Shown: positions 34,496-43,290, counted from the first letter of the stretch. The stretch: DNA of 64,000 bases from Chloroflexota bacterium (GCA_013388755.1 JACAEQ010000097.1:24997-88996), one strand, 5' to 3'. The notes: generated from the letters alone by a model not told the origin. Numbers and translations: made by a program.

Positions 34496-35641
34496 ATGCG
34501 CGTCGTTCACGTGATAGACCATCTCGGCGCTGGCGGCGCACAGCGATTGGTGGCAGATCTTGCACCACGGCAGGCACGGCGTGGTCATCATGTGACGGTC
34601 GTCTGCTTGCGCGGGCCGACGCCACTCGGCAGTGTGCTAGAGACGGCCGGTGTGCGGGTGCGGTGCCTGGGGCTCGGGCGGACCGATGTTCGCCAGTTGA
34701 TAGGGCTGGTTGCACTGCTCCGTAGTAATGCGCCTGATATTGTTCACACCCACCTGACACTGTCATGCCTGCTGGGACGGATCGCTGCCGTTGTGGCCAG
34801 CGTCGCGGCGGTCGTGGTTCATGATCACGAGGCCGATGCAGAGGTGTTCATTACGCCGGGGCCGCTGCTGGCATTGAAGCGGCTTGCCGAACCACGCCTG
34901 CCGCCACAGGCAGTGCGGTACATCGTCGTTTCGCACAGTGCTCTGGCGTATGCACGCGAGGTGCGTCGACTCCCGCCCTGCCGGGTTGCACTCGTGCCGA
35001 ATGGCGTCGATAGTGCGTACCTGGAGGAAGGTCGTCTGCCCCCCAGGGAAGCGCGCGCGCGGCTTGGCCTGCCGGCGGCTGGACCGTTGATCGGTTTTGC
35101 CGGTCGCATGGCGCCGGAAAAGGGGATCGACCTGTTGCTGGAAGCGCTGGCGCATCTCCCGGCTGCGCATGCCGCGATTGCCGGGCGTGGCCCGCTCGCC
35201 GAGGACATGCGGTCACGCGCCGCGCTGCTGGGAGTGGCCGGGAGAGCGCATTTTCTTGGTCATCTTGATGACATTCGCCCGCTCCTCTGGGCGTGTGACA
35301 TCTACACGCAGCCATCGCGCCGTGAAGCATTTGGACTGGCGGCGGCGGAAGCAGCGGCGCTTGGGTTACCTGTGGTGGCGGCGCGGGTTGGCGGGTTACG
35401 CGATATTGTACTCGATGGTATTACCGGGCGGCTGGTTCAGCCGGGCAGCGCCGTGACCCTGGCGGCAGGCCTGGCGAATCTGCTGGGCGACAGGGCGCGT
35501 GCGCACGCGCTTGGCACCGCTGGCGCTCGCCACGCACGGCAGCATTTCGCAATCGAGATGGTCCTCGATAGTATTGACCGCGTGTACCAGGATATGGATC
35601 GATTATGCCATTCTACGATTTCTGGCGCGAGAAACGGGTGA
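34496..35641 (+). CDS. GT4-family glycosyltransferase
   Basis: 381 residues. N-terminus MRVVHVIDHLGAGGAQRLVADL is the GAGGAQ opening of GT4 enzymes that act on lipid-linked or capsule acceptors; VHDHEADAEVF and LVPNGVDSAYLEE follow. The second domain has IGFAGRMAPEKGIDLLLEAL and QPSRREAFGLAAAEAAALG (EX7E-like), then LVQPGSAVTLAAGLANLL. The 3' end overlaps the next methyltransferase gene by 37 bases. Specificity unknown. Confidence 0.9.
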   Translation: MRVVHVIDHLGAGGAQRLVADLAPRQARRGHHVTVVCLRGPTPLGSVLETAGVRVRCLGLGRTDVRQLIGLVALLRSNAPDIVHTHLTLSCLLGRIAAVVASVAAVVVHDHEADAEVFITPGPLLALKRLAEPRLPPQAVRYIVVSHSALAYAREVRRLPPCRVALVPNGVDSAYLEEGRLPPREARARLGLPAAGPLIGFAGRMAPEKGIDLLLEALAHLPAAHAAIAGRGPLAEDMRSRAALLGVAGRAHFLGHLDDIRPLLWACDIYTQPSRREAFGLAAAEAAALGLPVVAARVGGLRDIVLDGITGRLVQPGSAVTLAAGLANLLGDRARAHALGTAGARHARQHFAIEMVLDSIDRVYQDMDRLCHSTISGARNG

Positions 35642-36303
35642 CGGCGCTCGGACGACGCTGGAGTCGTCAGGCTGCTGAGTATACCCTGACGATCATTGCC
35701 AGGCATGTCGATCCGCTGAACCGCCTGGTTGAGATCGGCCCCGGGCGCGGCATGATTGCAGATGCCTGCCGGGCACGTGGGATGTTCCACATCGGTGTGG
35801 ATGCCAACGGTGGTCTGCTGACAGAGCTTGAACCCGGGAGTGCTGTGTGCGCGTTTGCTCCGCCGCTGCCGCTGCAGAGTGCGATCTGCGATGCGGCAGT
35901 GGCCAACCATGTGCTCGAACACGCCGCAGGATTGCTGCAGGCCCAGGCGCTGGTCGCTGAGATGCGCCGGATCGTCCGGCCTGGTGGAGTTGTGTCCATC
36001 ACCTCACCTGATGTACTCTGGGAAGGTATTGAATTCTGGGACTGCGACTACAGTCACAATTTCGTCACGACAGCACGACGCTTGCAGCAACTCTTCCGCG
36101 ATCAGGGTCTTGACGTGGCGTACCTGGGGTATGTACACAATCATCTTGAGGGTGCGGCAGGCGCATTGGCCGGCTACCTGGCGCGCCTGGCGCCTTATCA
36201 CGCGCCTGGCGCCCTGCCTGCCTCGCCACTGTATGTTGACCAGGTCTATAAGCTGCGCATGACCTTCGCGCGCTCGGTGCAGATCGTTGGACGGCGCGTG
36301 TAG
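35605..36303 (+). CDS. SAM-dependent class I methyltransferase
   Basis: 232 residues, starting 37 bases before the end of the previous glycosyltransferase. VEIGPGRGMIADACRARG is motif I, HIGVDANGGLL post-I, AVANHVLEHAAGLLQAQ the acidic/catalytic region, and RRIVRPGGVVSITSPDVLW motif III. No metal or zinc ligands evident. Context suggests methylation of a sugar or capping of a glycan chain; this is inference. A start inside the overlap (no later in-frame ATG with a good Shine-Dalgarno was noted) is accepted because the N-terminus MPFYDFWREKRVTALG looks family-like. Confidence 0.82.
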   Translation: MPFYDFWREKRVTALGRRWSRQAAEYTLTIIARHVDPLNRLVEIGPGRGMIADACRARGMFHIGVDANGGLLTELEPGSAVCAFAPPLPLQSAICDAAVANHVLEHAAGLLQAQALVAEMRRIVRPGGVVSITSPDVLWEGIEFWDCDYSHNFVTTARRLQQLFRDQGLDVAYLGYVHNHLEGAAGALAGYLARLAPYHAPGALPASPLYVDQVYKLRMTFARSVQIVGRRV

Positions 36304-36338
36304 CGACCGGCATCGACAGATCTGCTGTGAGAGACATC

Positions 36339-37292
36339 ATGTCTTCATACGTCCAGTCGCGCCGATTCTGGTTGCGCCTTGTACAGTCTGGGGTTTCGTT
36401 GTCCTTGATCGCCTGGCTGCTTGCGCGTGTCTCATGGCGTGACGTTCTGGCGTTGATGGCGCAGGCGGATGTCTGGTTGATGGTCGCCGCGTGTGCGCTG
36501 TACTATCTCGGAGTCGCTCTGAGTTGTGTGAAATGGGCCATTGCGCTGCGCGTCGAATCCGTGAACCTGCCGTTGCTGCGCCTGTTTCGCTGGTACCTGA
36601 TCGGCGCGTTCGTCAACAATTTCTTTCCGACCGACGTTGGCGGCGATCTCGGGCGAGGCTTCTATGCTGGCCGGTTTAGCGGGCGCCTCGGCGCCGTGAC
36701 GCGCTCCATCATTGTCGAGCGACTCACCGGCCTGGTGGCAATGTTGGTACTCGCGATCTTTGGCATGGTGGTGGTGATCCGGCAGATTCAGGTCGAGATA
36801 TCGGCGATTGCGGCAGGTCTGGGCCTGTTGTTTATCGCGGCGCTACTGGTCGGGCGCACACGTGTTCAGGCGCATCCCTGGTCTGTTGCTGCGATGGACA
36901 AGTTGCGCATGAGTTGGGAGCGATACCGCTCTCGCCCGATTGAGGTGCTCGCCATGCTCGCTCTATCACTCGCATTTCAAACGTTGGCGGGTACGGGCGT
37001 ATGGTTGAACATGCACGCTGTGGGAGTTGACCTGCCGCTAGTCGTTATTGTACCGGCAACGGCGCTGGTCGGTGTGGTCGGGTTACTGCCGCTATCGATC
37101 AATGGTTGGGGAGTGCGCGAGTCACTGATCGTGGGATTGCTGGCGCCGCTTGGTGCGCTGCCGGATCAGTTGCTTGCCGGCGCCCTGCTAGGAAGAGTAT
37201 TGTTGCTGCTCGTTACCCTGGCAGGCGGTGTGCTCCTTCTTACTGAAAAGCCAACGATGCGTTCAGGAACGGAAAAGGATGTAGCAGTATGA
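36339..37292 (+). CDS. UPF0104/LPG_synthase_TM (AglD-like) integral membrane protein
   Basis: 317 residues with about 8-9 membrane segments. Diagnostic motifs are FVNNFFPTDVGGDLGRGFYAG (region ~85-105), VERLTGLVAMLVLA and LPLSINGWGVRESL near the C-terminus. This family comprises the flippase-like membrane domain of lysylphosphatidylglycerol synthase and archaeal AglD. In glycan clusters it is thought to flip or handle polyprenyl-phosphate sugars. ATG 36339 is preferred over GTG 36327 because GAGAGAC lies upstream. It overlaps the DUF2079 gene by 4 bases. A second family member, broken by a stop, lies at 62717-63664. Confidence 0.86.
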   Translation: MSSYVQSRRFWLRLVQSGVSLSLIAWLLARVSWRDVLALMAQADVWLMVAACALYYLGVALSCVKWAIALRVESVNLPLLRLFRWYLIGAFVNNFFPTDVGGDLGRGFYAGRFSGRLGAVTRSIIVERLTGLVAMLVLAIFGMVVVIRQIQVEISAIAAGLGLLFIAALLVGRTRVQAHPWSVAAMDKLRMSWERYRSRPIEVLAMLALSLAFQTLAGTGVWLNMHAVGVDLPLVVIVPATALVGVVGLLPLSINGWGVRESLIVGLLAPLGALPDQLLAGALLGRVLLLLVTLAGGVLLLTEKPTMRSGTEKDVAV

Positions 37293-39313
37293 CTGCTATG
37301 CGCCCTACGCTCCGTGATCCCATCCTCTGGACAGGCTTGCTCCTCAGTGGCGCCGTACTGTGCTGGCTCAGCATTGCCCGCTACGACGGGTTCAATGCCG
37401 GGATGTACGACCTTGGCAACATGGCGCAGGCGATCTGGAGCGGCGCGCGTGGCGAGCCGCTGCTCTATTCACGGGCCGAAGGATTTCGCGCCTCGCGGCT
37501 CGCCGGGCATGTTGAAATCGGGTACTTCCTTTTTGCGCCGCTCTACGCACTCTGGCCCGACCCGCGCGTGCTGCTGGTGGCACAGGCGGCACTGTTCGCG
37601 CTTGGCGCCATTCCGGTGTACCGTATCGCCTGGCGACGGATTGACGCTCCGGAAGCCGGATCGCAGGCGGTTCGCCCGTACGCGGCGCGCTGCCTGGCCT
37701 TGATGTACTTGCTCTATCCCACCGCGCAGACGGCCGTCCTGTTCGATTTTCATGCCGATACGGTTGCCGCGCCGCTGCTGTTGTTCGCGCTTGATGCCCT
37801 TGATCGACGCGCCTTGCGGCAGTATGTGCTCTGGATCGCGCTGGCGCTCAGCCTGAAGTTCTATGTTGCGGCGCTGGTCGCCGGGATCGGTGTGGTGCTC
37901 TTTCTCTGGGAGGGGCGGCGGCATACCGGAGCGCTCACTGCCCTGGCGGGCCTGGCGTATGGCACGGTCGCCTTCTTCGCCGTGCGCCCACTGTTCGCTC
38001 CATCATCGGCAGGCGCAGCGGGTGCAGTCACAACCAGTTATCTGGCGTACTACTTCGGTGCACTCAACGAGATCATGGCGACAATCCCCGACCGATTGCT
38101 GAATGCCGTCGTGGTGTTTGGGCCGGCGCTCCTCGTGGGATGGCGCGGGTGGCGCTGGTTGTTGCCCGGCCTGCCCCTGGCGGCGGCCATGCTCCTCTCA
38201 ACGGGGCCGGGTGGGGCGTTTGATTATCGCTATCATCATTATGCGCTGGTCGTGCCGTTTATCATGCTGGCGGTCATTGACGGCGCGGCGCGGCAACGCT
38301 CGCTGCTGGCTCGCCGGAGGAGCGAGGCGTTCGCGGCGGCGGTTGGTGGTCGTTCTGCTCCAGGGCGGCGGCCAGGGCGCACGTGGCAGGGCGATCTGGG
38401 GGTCACCGCCGGCATTGTGGCGATCTTCAGCGCATTGCTGGTCAACGCGCCGTTGAACCCGCTCTTCTGGCTTGGCGTGCCGGGCTATGGGTTCGATCGC
38501 TCAGTGTATGGTGTTACCCCTCGTGATGGCCGGCTTGCCGCATTTGTCGCTGCTCGCGTGCCCGATGGCGCGCCGCTGGCTGCTTCGACATTTGTCGCAA
38601 CACATCTCGTGAACCGTGAGATCGTTTACCTGGTACGGTATCCTTTTGAGCCACGCGCCGGGCGGTTGCCGGATCTGTTGCCACAGGTGCAGTTCGCACT
38701 TCCCGATGCCCTGTTCGACTGGTATCTGCAACTTGATGACGGCTACGGCGGCGGTATCGACTATGACCGTGACGCGATCGCTGTGCTGCTGCGCAACCCG
38801 GCATTCGGTCTGGTAGACATGGACGATGGGTTGCTGGTGTTCGCGCGGAACGCCGCCCCCGAACGGGCGCTGATGAATCGCCTGATGGTCGTTTCTGACG
38901 ATGGCGCGCCTGCGTTGCGACAGTTCGGGCAGCTGGACCTGGTGCGCGCGACCATCGAGGCCATTGATGGGCGACGCCTGCGGGCGACTTTTGTGTGGCG
39001 GCTGCGTGAGCCATTCAAGCCGGGGGAGCGCTATGTCGCCGTGAGCCGGCTGGATGGCGTGCCGGGGGCGCGGTTCGTGCACCTGCCGGGGTATGCCATG
39101 CGCCCGGTGTGGGAGTGGCGGGCGGGCGATGCCGTCGAAGAGACATTCGAGGTGGTCGTGCCGACGGAAACGTCGCCAGGGCGTTACGTCTGGCGCACCG
39201 GCTGGTATGACGTAAGCCATCCTGATGCGGCGCTGACCGATGCGCGGAGCCGGATGGCGGGGACGGACGACGTGCCGGTTGGTGAGGTGGAGATGGGGAA
39301 CGTTGAACGTTGA
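37289..39313 (+). CDS. DUF2079 membrane protein
   Basis: 674 residues, coupled to the previous gene by ATGA. The N-terminal ~430 residues carry about 11 membrane segments. YDGFNAGMYDLGNMAQAIWS near residue 31 and HVEIGYFLFAPLYALWP are DUF2079 hallmarks, and the acidic loop is reminiscent of GT-C glycosyltransferases. The C-terminal ~240 residues form a soluble, beta-rich extracytoplasmic domain (FVATHLVNREIVYLVRYPFE; RYVWRTGWYDV). Probably a membrane glycosyltransferase or glycan-modifying protein, but no activity is established for the family. The final MGNVER and stop come from heptamer array 9, suggesting that the original C-terminus ended nearby. Confidence 0.82.
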   Translation: MTAMRPTLRDPILWTGLLLSGAVLCWLSIARYDGFNAGMYDLGNMAQAIWSGARGEPLLYSRAEGFRASRLAGHVEIGYFLFAPLYALWPDPRVLLVAQAALFALGAIPVYRIAWRRIDAPEAGSQAVRPYAARCLALMYLLYPTAQTAVLFDFHADTVAAPLLLFALDALDRRALRQYVLWIALALSLKFYVAALVAGIGVVLFLWEGRRHTGALTALAGLAYGTVAFFAVRPLFAPSSAGAAGAVTTSYLAYYFGALNEIMATIPDRLLNAVVVFGPALLVGWRGWRWLLPGLPLAAAMLLSTGPGGAFDYRYHHYALVVPFIMLAVIDGAARQRSLLARRRSEAFAAAVGGRSAPGRRPGRTWQGDLGVTAGIVAIFSALLVNAPLNPLFWLGVPGYGFDRSVYGVTPRDGRLAAFVAARVPDGAPLAASTFVATHLVNREIVYLVRYPFEPRAGRLPDLLPQVQFALPDALFDWYLQLDDGYGGGIDYDRDAIAVLLRNPAFGLVDMDDGLLVFARNAAPERALMNRLMVVSDDGAPALRQFGQLDLVRATIEAIDGRRLRATFVWRLREPFKPGERYVAVSRLDGVPGARFVHLPGYAMRPVWEWRAGDAVEETFEVVVPTETSPGRYVWRTGWYDVSHPDAALTDARSRMAGTDDVPVGEVEMGNVER

Positions 39314-39362
39314 ACGTTGAACGTTGAACGCTGAATGTTGAACGTTGGACGTTGAACGTTCC
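39296..39362 (+). repeat. Heptamer array 9 (TGAACGT units)
   Basis: About nine units of GTTGAAC with variants (GCTGAAT, GTTGGAC). The first units encode the end and stop of the DUF2079 gene. The array ends immediately before the 3' end of the convergent TPR gene and is the last array of the family in the window. Confidence 0.92.
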
Positions 39363-39369
39363 CCCGATC

Positions 39370-41025
39370 CTAGGCCGTTGCAAGCCGGATGATGCGTTCG
39401 TGGCTCTGTTGCAGCGCCGGATTCTGCGGTTCGAGCTGGACAGCCTTTTCGATCGTGCTGCGCGCCTGTTCGAGTTTACCGAGTTGCGCATACGCCAGCG
39501 CCAGTGCGTGAAGATACTCGACGTCACGCGACGACCGCGCTACTGCCGCTTCCCATTGCCGCATCGCCATCCACCACATTTTCTTGCTCTTCAGCGCGAC
39601 GCCGATATTGAAGTAATCCCGGTCGTCTTTGCCCTGGATCTCCGAGACGAAGCGCTCCATCGGGCCGTAGAAATCGCGCCAGCTCAATGCGACAAGCAGG
39701 GCAAAGAGGGCTTTGATCGCAACATCAACGAATATGATCGTGCCGAACATGCCGGTGATGAGCGGAATTGCGGCCTGCACCTGCGGCGCTGGCATGGTCG
39801 CCTGCATTTGCGCAATCGATTCGCGTAGTGTGGCAGCCCCGGTGACGATGCCGAGCAGTGATCCGGCAAGTTGCAGCATGGTCAGCATGGCGATGATCCA
39901 GTAGGCCCAGCGAGCGCGATTCAGCATGGCTCGCGCAACGGCAATCTGCCCGCCACTCAAGAGTAAGGCGATAACCACGACAAGGACGATTACGAGCGGA
40001 AACTGTGCCATGCTGTTCGGCGCAACCGTGGCAAATGCGAGCAGAGCAAGGACAAGCACAGCCAGGCTGCCGAGAATGCCCAGCGCACCGCCGATAATCC
40101 AGAAGATGCCAAGGATCGTCAGCCACGGGGAGCGCTCTTCGCGCGCCGGGCCACGAATCATCAGGCTCTGGTCGCACCGGCGGCACCATTGACGCTCCGG
40201 CTTGTTCAGTTCGCCGCAGTATGGGCAACAATCGCGTGCGGGATCGCCCGGTTCAGGCGGTAGTTCCTTTTCTTTACGGCGTGGTCCGGGCCGGGCCGGC
40301 GCCGCGGCGGGGGTGGCGGTCGCCGCGCCGGCGACGACCGCAGCAGCAACGGCTGTCTGCGCCGGCCCGGGTTTGCTGAACCATGCGCCGAAGCCGCGAA
40401 CCGGGGCCGATTCTGCCGTGGTCGCCGCTGGCTTTGCGGAGGCCTGGTTGGCAGGCGCCGGTGGGGTAACCTGATCGGCAGGCGCCGGTGGAGCAGCCGC
40501 CGGCTTCTTGAACCATGCGCCGAAGCCGCGAACCGGGGCCGATTCTGCCGTGGTCGCCGCTGGCTTTGCGGAGGCCTGGTTGGCAGGCGCCGGTGGAGTA
40601 ACCTGATCGGCAGGCGCCGGTGGGGCAACCGCCGGCTTCTTGAACCATGCGCCGAAGCCGCGGCGCGGCGCGGTCGCTGGTTCTGGCCTGGCATATGCGG
40701 GTTTGTGTACTGCCGCAGCCTCCGGGTTGCCAGGGGTGGTCGCCGTGATCGGGGCGTGGTGCGGCGCCGTGGGCGCGACCTGGCGCTGCTCGATCCACAC
40801 CAGACCCTGGCGCGCCTGCCGGTTTCCCGGATTGATCTGGAGCACCTGCTGCAGGCACCTGCGAGCGTCGGCAGGATCGTCAACAACGCCGGCGAGCCAG
40901 AGCCAGGCATACTCATTGCGCTGGTCGATCTGGACGGCGCGCACCAGCAGCGCACGCGCCTGCCCGCGCTGGCCGGAGCGTGCCGCCGCGATTCCTTGTT
41001 GCAGAAGATCGTTCGTCGCAATCAT
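39370..41025 (-). CDS. TPR / repeat linker / zinc-ribbon / membrane protein
   Basis: 551 residues in mosaic order. There is an N-terminal TPR pair (residues ~1-75, LLQQGIAAARSGQRGQARALL). A Pro/Ala-rich linker (~80-260) follows with the motif RGFGAWFKKP or RGFGAWFSKP three times at ~44-residue spacing, then a zinc ribbon CPYCGELNKPERQWCRRCDQ at ~266-286. Four or five membrane segments (~300-440) and a C-terminal TPR region (~465-545) complete it. It probably assembles protein complexes at the membrane; no enzyme motif is seen. Start ATG 41025 is at the natural TPR beginning. It converges on the DUF2079 gene. The three linker repeats correspond to exact 132-bp DNA periodicity. Confidence 0.82.
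   Translation of the reverse strand: MIATNDLLQQGIAAARSGQRGQARALLVRAVQIDQRNEYAWLWLAGVVDDPADARRCLQQVLQINPGNRQARQGLVWIEQRQVAPTAPHHAPITATTPGNPEAAAVHKPAYARPEPATAPRRGFGAWFKKPAVAPPAPADQVTPPAPANQASAKPAATTAESAPVRGFGAWFKKPAAAPPAPADQVTPPAPANQASAKPAATTAESAPVRGFGAWFSKPGPAQTAVAAAVVAGAATATPAAAPARPGPRRKEKELPPEPGDPARDCCPYCGELNKPERQWCRRCDQSLMIRGPAREERSPWLTILGIFWIIGGALGILGSLAVLVLALLAFATVAPNSMAQFPLVIVLVVVIALLLSGGQIAVARAMLNRARWAYWIIAMLTMLQLAGSLLGIVTGAATLRESIAQMQATMPAPQVQAAIPLITGMFGTIIFVDVAIKALFALLVALSWRDFYGPMERFVSEIQGKDDRDYFNIGVALKSKKMWWMAMRQWEAAVARSSRDVEYLHALALAYAQLGKLEQARSTIEKAVQLEPQNPALQQSHERIIRLATA
40378..40660 (-). repeat. 132-bp tandem repeat inside the TPR gene
   Basis: Equivalent bases recur at 40378, 40510 and 40642. 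Two full 132-bp units and a partial third are nearly identical at the DNA level, encoding RGFGAWF(K/S)KP plus a Pro/Ala/Gln linker. Near-identity suggests recent duplication or ongoing homogenisation. Confidence 0.9.
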
Positions 41026-41324
41026 GGGCTGACCTGCTGGAATGTCGTGGCTGATGCGAACAACGCGAGACGCCTGAGCGTCCGACTACCGGTAGCATAC
41101 GGCGAGGAGCGTGCCGCCGCAAGAGAGACGGTGGTACCGAAGCGGGATAGCACCGGGAGCAAGATTCTGGCCGTGAGTGTAGGACCGGCAGGGATGCCGG
41201 GGGTTATAGGTATATGTCTGAATGCAACCTGGTATCACACGGTGACCAGGATGCCGCGATTGTCAGCCTGCGGCAGAGCATGGTACCCATGGAGAAAGGC
41301 AATGCACGAGCTGCCCTGACGGCA
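41026..41324. other. Intergenic region (299 bp)
   Basis: Lies between the TPR gene and the small membrane gene. It contains a plus-strand copy of the short dispersed motif GTCTGAATGCAACCTGGTAT near 41216-41236. No gene recognised. Confidence 0.5.
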
Positions 41325-41669
41325 TCAGGCGCCGAGGCGTTGCAGGAGGATGGCGGTAGCGACCAGGGCGAGCGCGCCGCCGAAGATGAAATAGAACATG
41401 GCGGGGCCGATCCGCCGCACATCCGGCATGGCCGGACCCGGGCGCGCCGGCCCGGTTTCGATACGCTGGCCACGCCAGTACGTCACCTTTTTACGACCGG
41501 GCGTGCCGCCAGCGCGCTGCCAGACGCGCCATCCTTCACGCAGCAGATATGCTGCGGCGGCGCCAGATGCCAGCACCACGAGCGGCCAGGGGAGATTGCG
41601 GCTATTGGCCAGCACGACAATCAGACCGATGAGCGCCAGCCAGCGCCAGTATGCGCGAAGAATGTTCAT
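41325..41669 (-). CDS. Small membrane protein of unknown function
   Basis: 114 residues from ATG 41669, 11 bases after the dnaN stop codon. It has two clear hydrophobic stretches near the N-terminus (LALIGLIVVLA and WPLVVLASGAAAAYLL), a basic middle (GRKKVTYWRGQRIET) and a C-terminal membrane segment (AMFYFIFGGALALVATAILL). The close spacing suggests co-transcription with dnaN. No family recognised; coding status is supported by its hydrophobic pattern and position. Confidence 0.65.
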   Translation of the reverse strand: MNILRAYWRWLALIGLIVVLANSRNLPWPLVVLASGAAAAYLLREGWRVWQRAGGTPGRKKVTYWRGQRIETGPARPGPAMPDVRRIGPAMFYFIFGGALALVATAILLQRLGA

Positions 41670-41679
41670 CAATGAGCCG

Positions 41680-42813
41680 CTACCGCACCGTCATCGGCAT
41701 CACGATATGGATGTACCCATCGGCGCCAACCGGGCGAAATACCGCCGGATTCTGCGCCGTTTGCGTTTCCAGGGCGACCTGCGGCGTCGGGATGGCGGCG
41801 ATGGCATCGGCGAGAAACCTGACATTGAGAGCGATCTGACCGTTTTCGCCATGGATCATTGCATCAACCTGACCTTTATTGTCACCTACCTCGGCAGCGT
41901 TGGCGCTGATGGTGAGGTGCCCCGGGCCAAGCTCACCGCCCGGCTCCATCTGCAGGCGCACGATATTGGCTGATGCATTGGCGAAGTAGGATGCCAGTTT
42001 CACGGCCTTGGTCAACTCCTGCGTGTCGAGCACCGTCCGTGTCAGGTAGCTTTGTGGGATGACTCGTTCGACATCGGGGAACTTGCCATCGATCAGGCGC
42101 GACACCAGATCGACTGTTTCGGTATGGAACAGCACCTGGCCACCTCCCGGCGTAACGATCATCTCAACCGAGCTCTCGCCATCACCAACAATACGCGCCA
42201 GTTCGATCAGTGCTCGTGCCGGAATAATCAACTCCTGGGGTTCAGCCACTGGCTCCGGCAGTTCGACAACTCGCTGGGCCAGGCGGAAGCCGTCGGCAGC
42301 GGCGAAGGTGGCGCGATTATCGCGCAGGCGCAACTGCACACCTTGCAGGATGGGGCGAGTATCATCGGTGGCGGCAGCGAATGCCACCTGATCAATCGCC
42401 GCGCGCAACAGGTCGGGTGGGAACAGCGCCACCGGCGCGCGATCGGCGATCGTCGGGATCGTGGGGAACTCGCTGGCCTCAACGCCTTTGATATTGGTCT
42501 CGAACCGGGCACAGGTAAGATTCAAGGTCTGGGTGCGCACGTCGAGCGACAGGTTGATTTTGTCGTTTGGCAGGCTACCCACGACGTCGCTGAACAGTTT
42601 TGCCGGGATCGTGATGGCGCCTTCCTCCTCAATCTTCGCGCCGATCCACGAGGTGATGCCGATCTCAAGATTGGTGGCGGCCAGCCGGAGGCGCCCGCCG
42701 TCGCTGGCGAGCAGAATGTTGCTGAGCACCGGCAGCGTGCTTTTGCCGGCGACGGCATGGCTGACGATCGCAAGACCACGCTTCAGATTCTCCTGAAGAC
42801 ACGAGAGCTTCAT
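41680..42813 (-). CDS. dnaN: DNA polymerase III beta sliding clamp
   Basis: 377 residues, the usual size. MKLSCLQENLKRGLAIVSHA with KSTLPVLSNILLASDGGRL opens domain 1. Domain 2 has ATDDTRPILQGVQLRL and DGFRLAQR, and domain 3 ends in the canonical VGADGYIHIVMPMTVR (IMPMR-type clamp end that forms the protein-binding pocket). The clamp tethers DNA polymerase to DNA. The start is set at 42813 by AAGGAG upstream; a longer frame from 42846 is not needed. dnaA, recF and gyrB are not adjacent, so this is not the classical origin arrangement. Confidence 0.95.
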   Translation of the reverse strand: MKLSCLQENLKRGLAIVSHAVAGKSTLPVLSNILLASDGGRLRLAATNLEIGITSWIGAKIEEEGAITIPAKLFSDVVGSLPNDKINLSLDVRTQTLNLTCARFETNIKGVEASEFPTIPTIADRAPVALFPPDLLRAAIDQVAFAAATDDTRPILQGVQLRLRDNRATFAAADGFRLAQRVVELPEPVAEPQELIIPARALIELARIVGDGESSVEMIVTPGGGQVLFHTETVDLVSRLIDGKFPDVERVIPQSYLTRTVLDTQELTKAVKLASYFANASANIVRLQMEPGGELGPGHLTISANAAEVGDNKGQVDAMIHGENGQIALNVRFLADAIAAIPTPQVALETQTAQNPAVFRPVGADGYIHIVMPMTVR

Positions 42814-43168
42814 CGGCGACTCCTTGAGCAGCGCAACGGTGTCCACTCCTCAGGCACTCCCACGGCGCCTGGATCATTCATGACACGCGGAAACCTGGGC
42901 TATCCATTATACCATCTCTGTGCGCAATTGACGCATACCGGGACGCTGGTACAATAATGTCTTGATGAACACGAGTTACGTGGTGGGCCGCGCAATCGGC
43001 CTGTGGGGCGGATGCCGGTGTCCACCCGCCGGCGGTGCGGCGTTTTTTTCCGGAATGAAACTGCCATGCCGCCGCCGGGCCATTGTTGCTGGAGGGCCTG
43101 GCGGCTCTCTGGACCACCTTGCTGTGCTGGACTGCGTCAAACCGTTGCTGGTGAATTGGTATGCAGTG

Positions 43169-43274
43169 TCGTTGCGAGCGAAGCGAATCAATCTCCGCGG
43201 GTGAGAAGCGATTGCTTCAGCCACGCTACGCTCGCTGCAGGCTGTTGCGGGCGCTCCTCGCAATGATCGCATGC
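43169..43274. repeat. Dispersed ~100-bp repeat, copy 1 (GCGAAGC...CAATGA family)
   Basis: Contains GCGAGCGAAGCGAATCAATC, GATTGCTTCAGCCACGCTAC, GCTCGCTGCAGGC and CGCAATGAT, shared with 59227-59310 and 63912-64000. Imperfect internal inverted repeats (GAAGCGAATC against GATTGCTTC) suggest a hairpin. Confidence 0.75.
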
Positions 43275-43290
43275 CCATGGTGCTTCCAGA

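Noticed and set aside
41214..41675. Plus-strand frame of 153 codons
   Set aside because: Antisense to the small membrane protein gene, whose hydrophobic segments look real.
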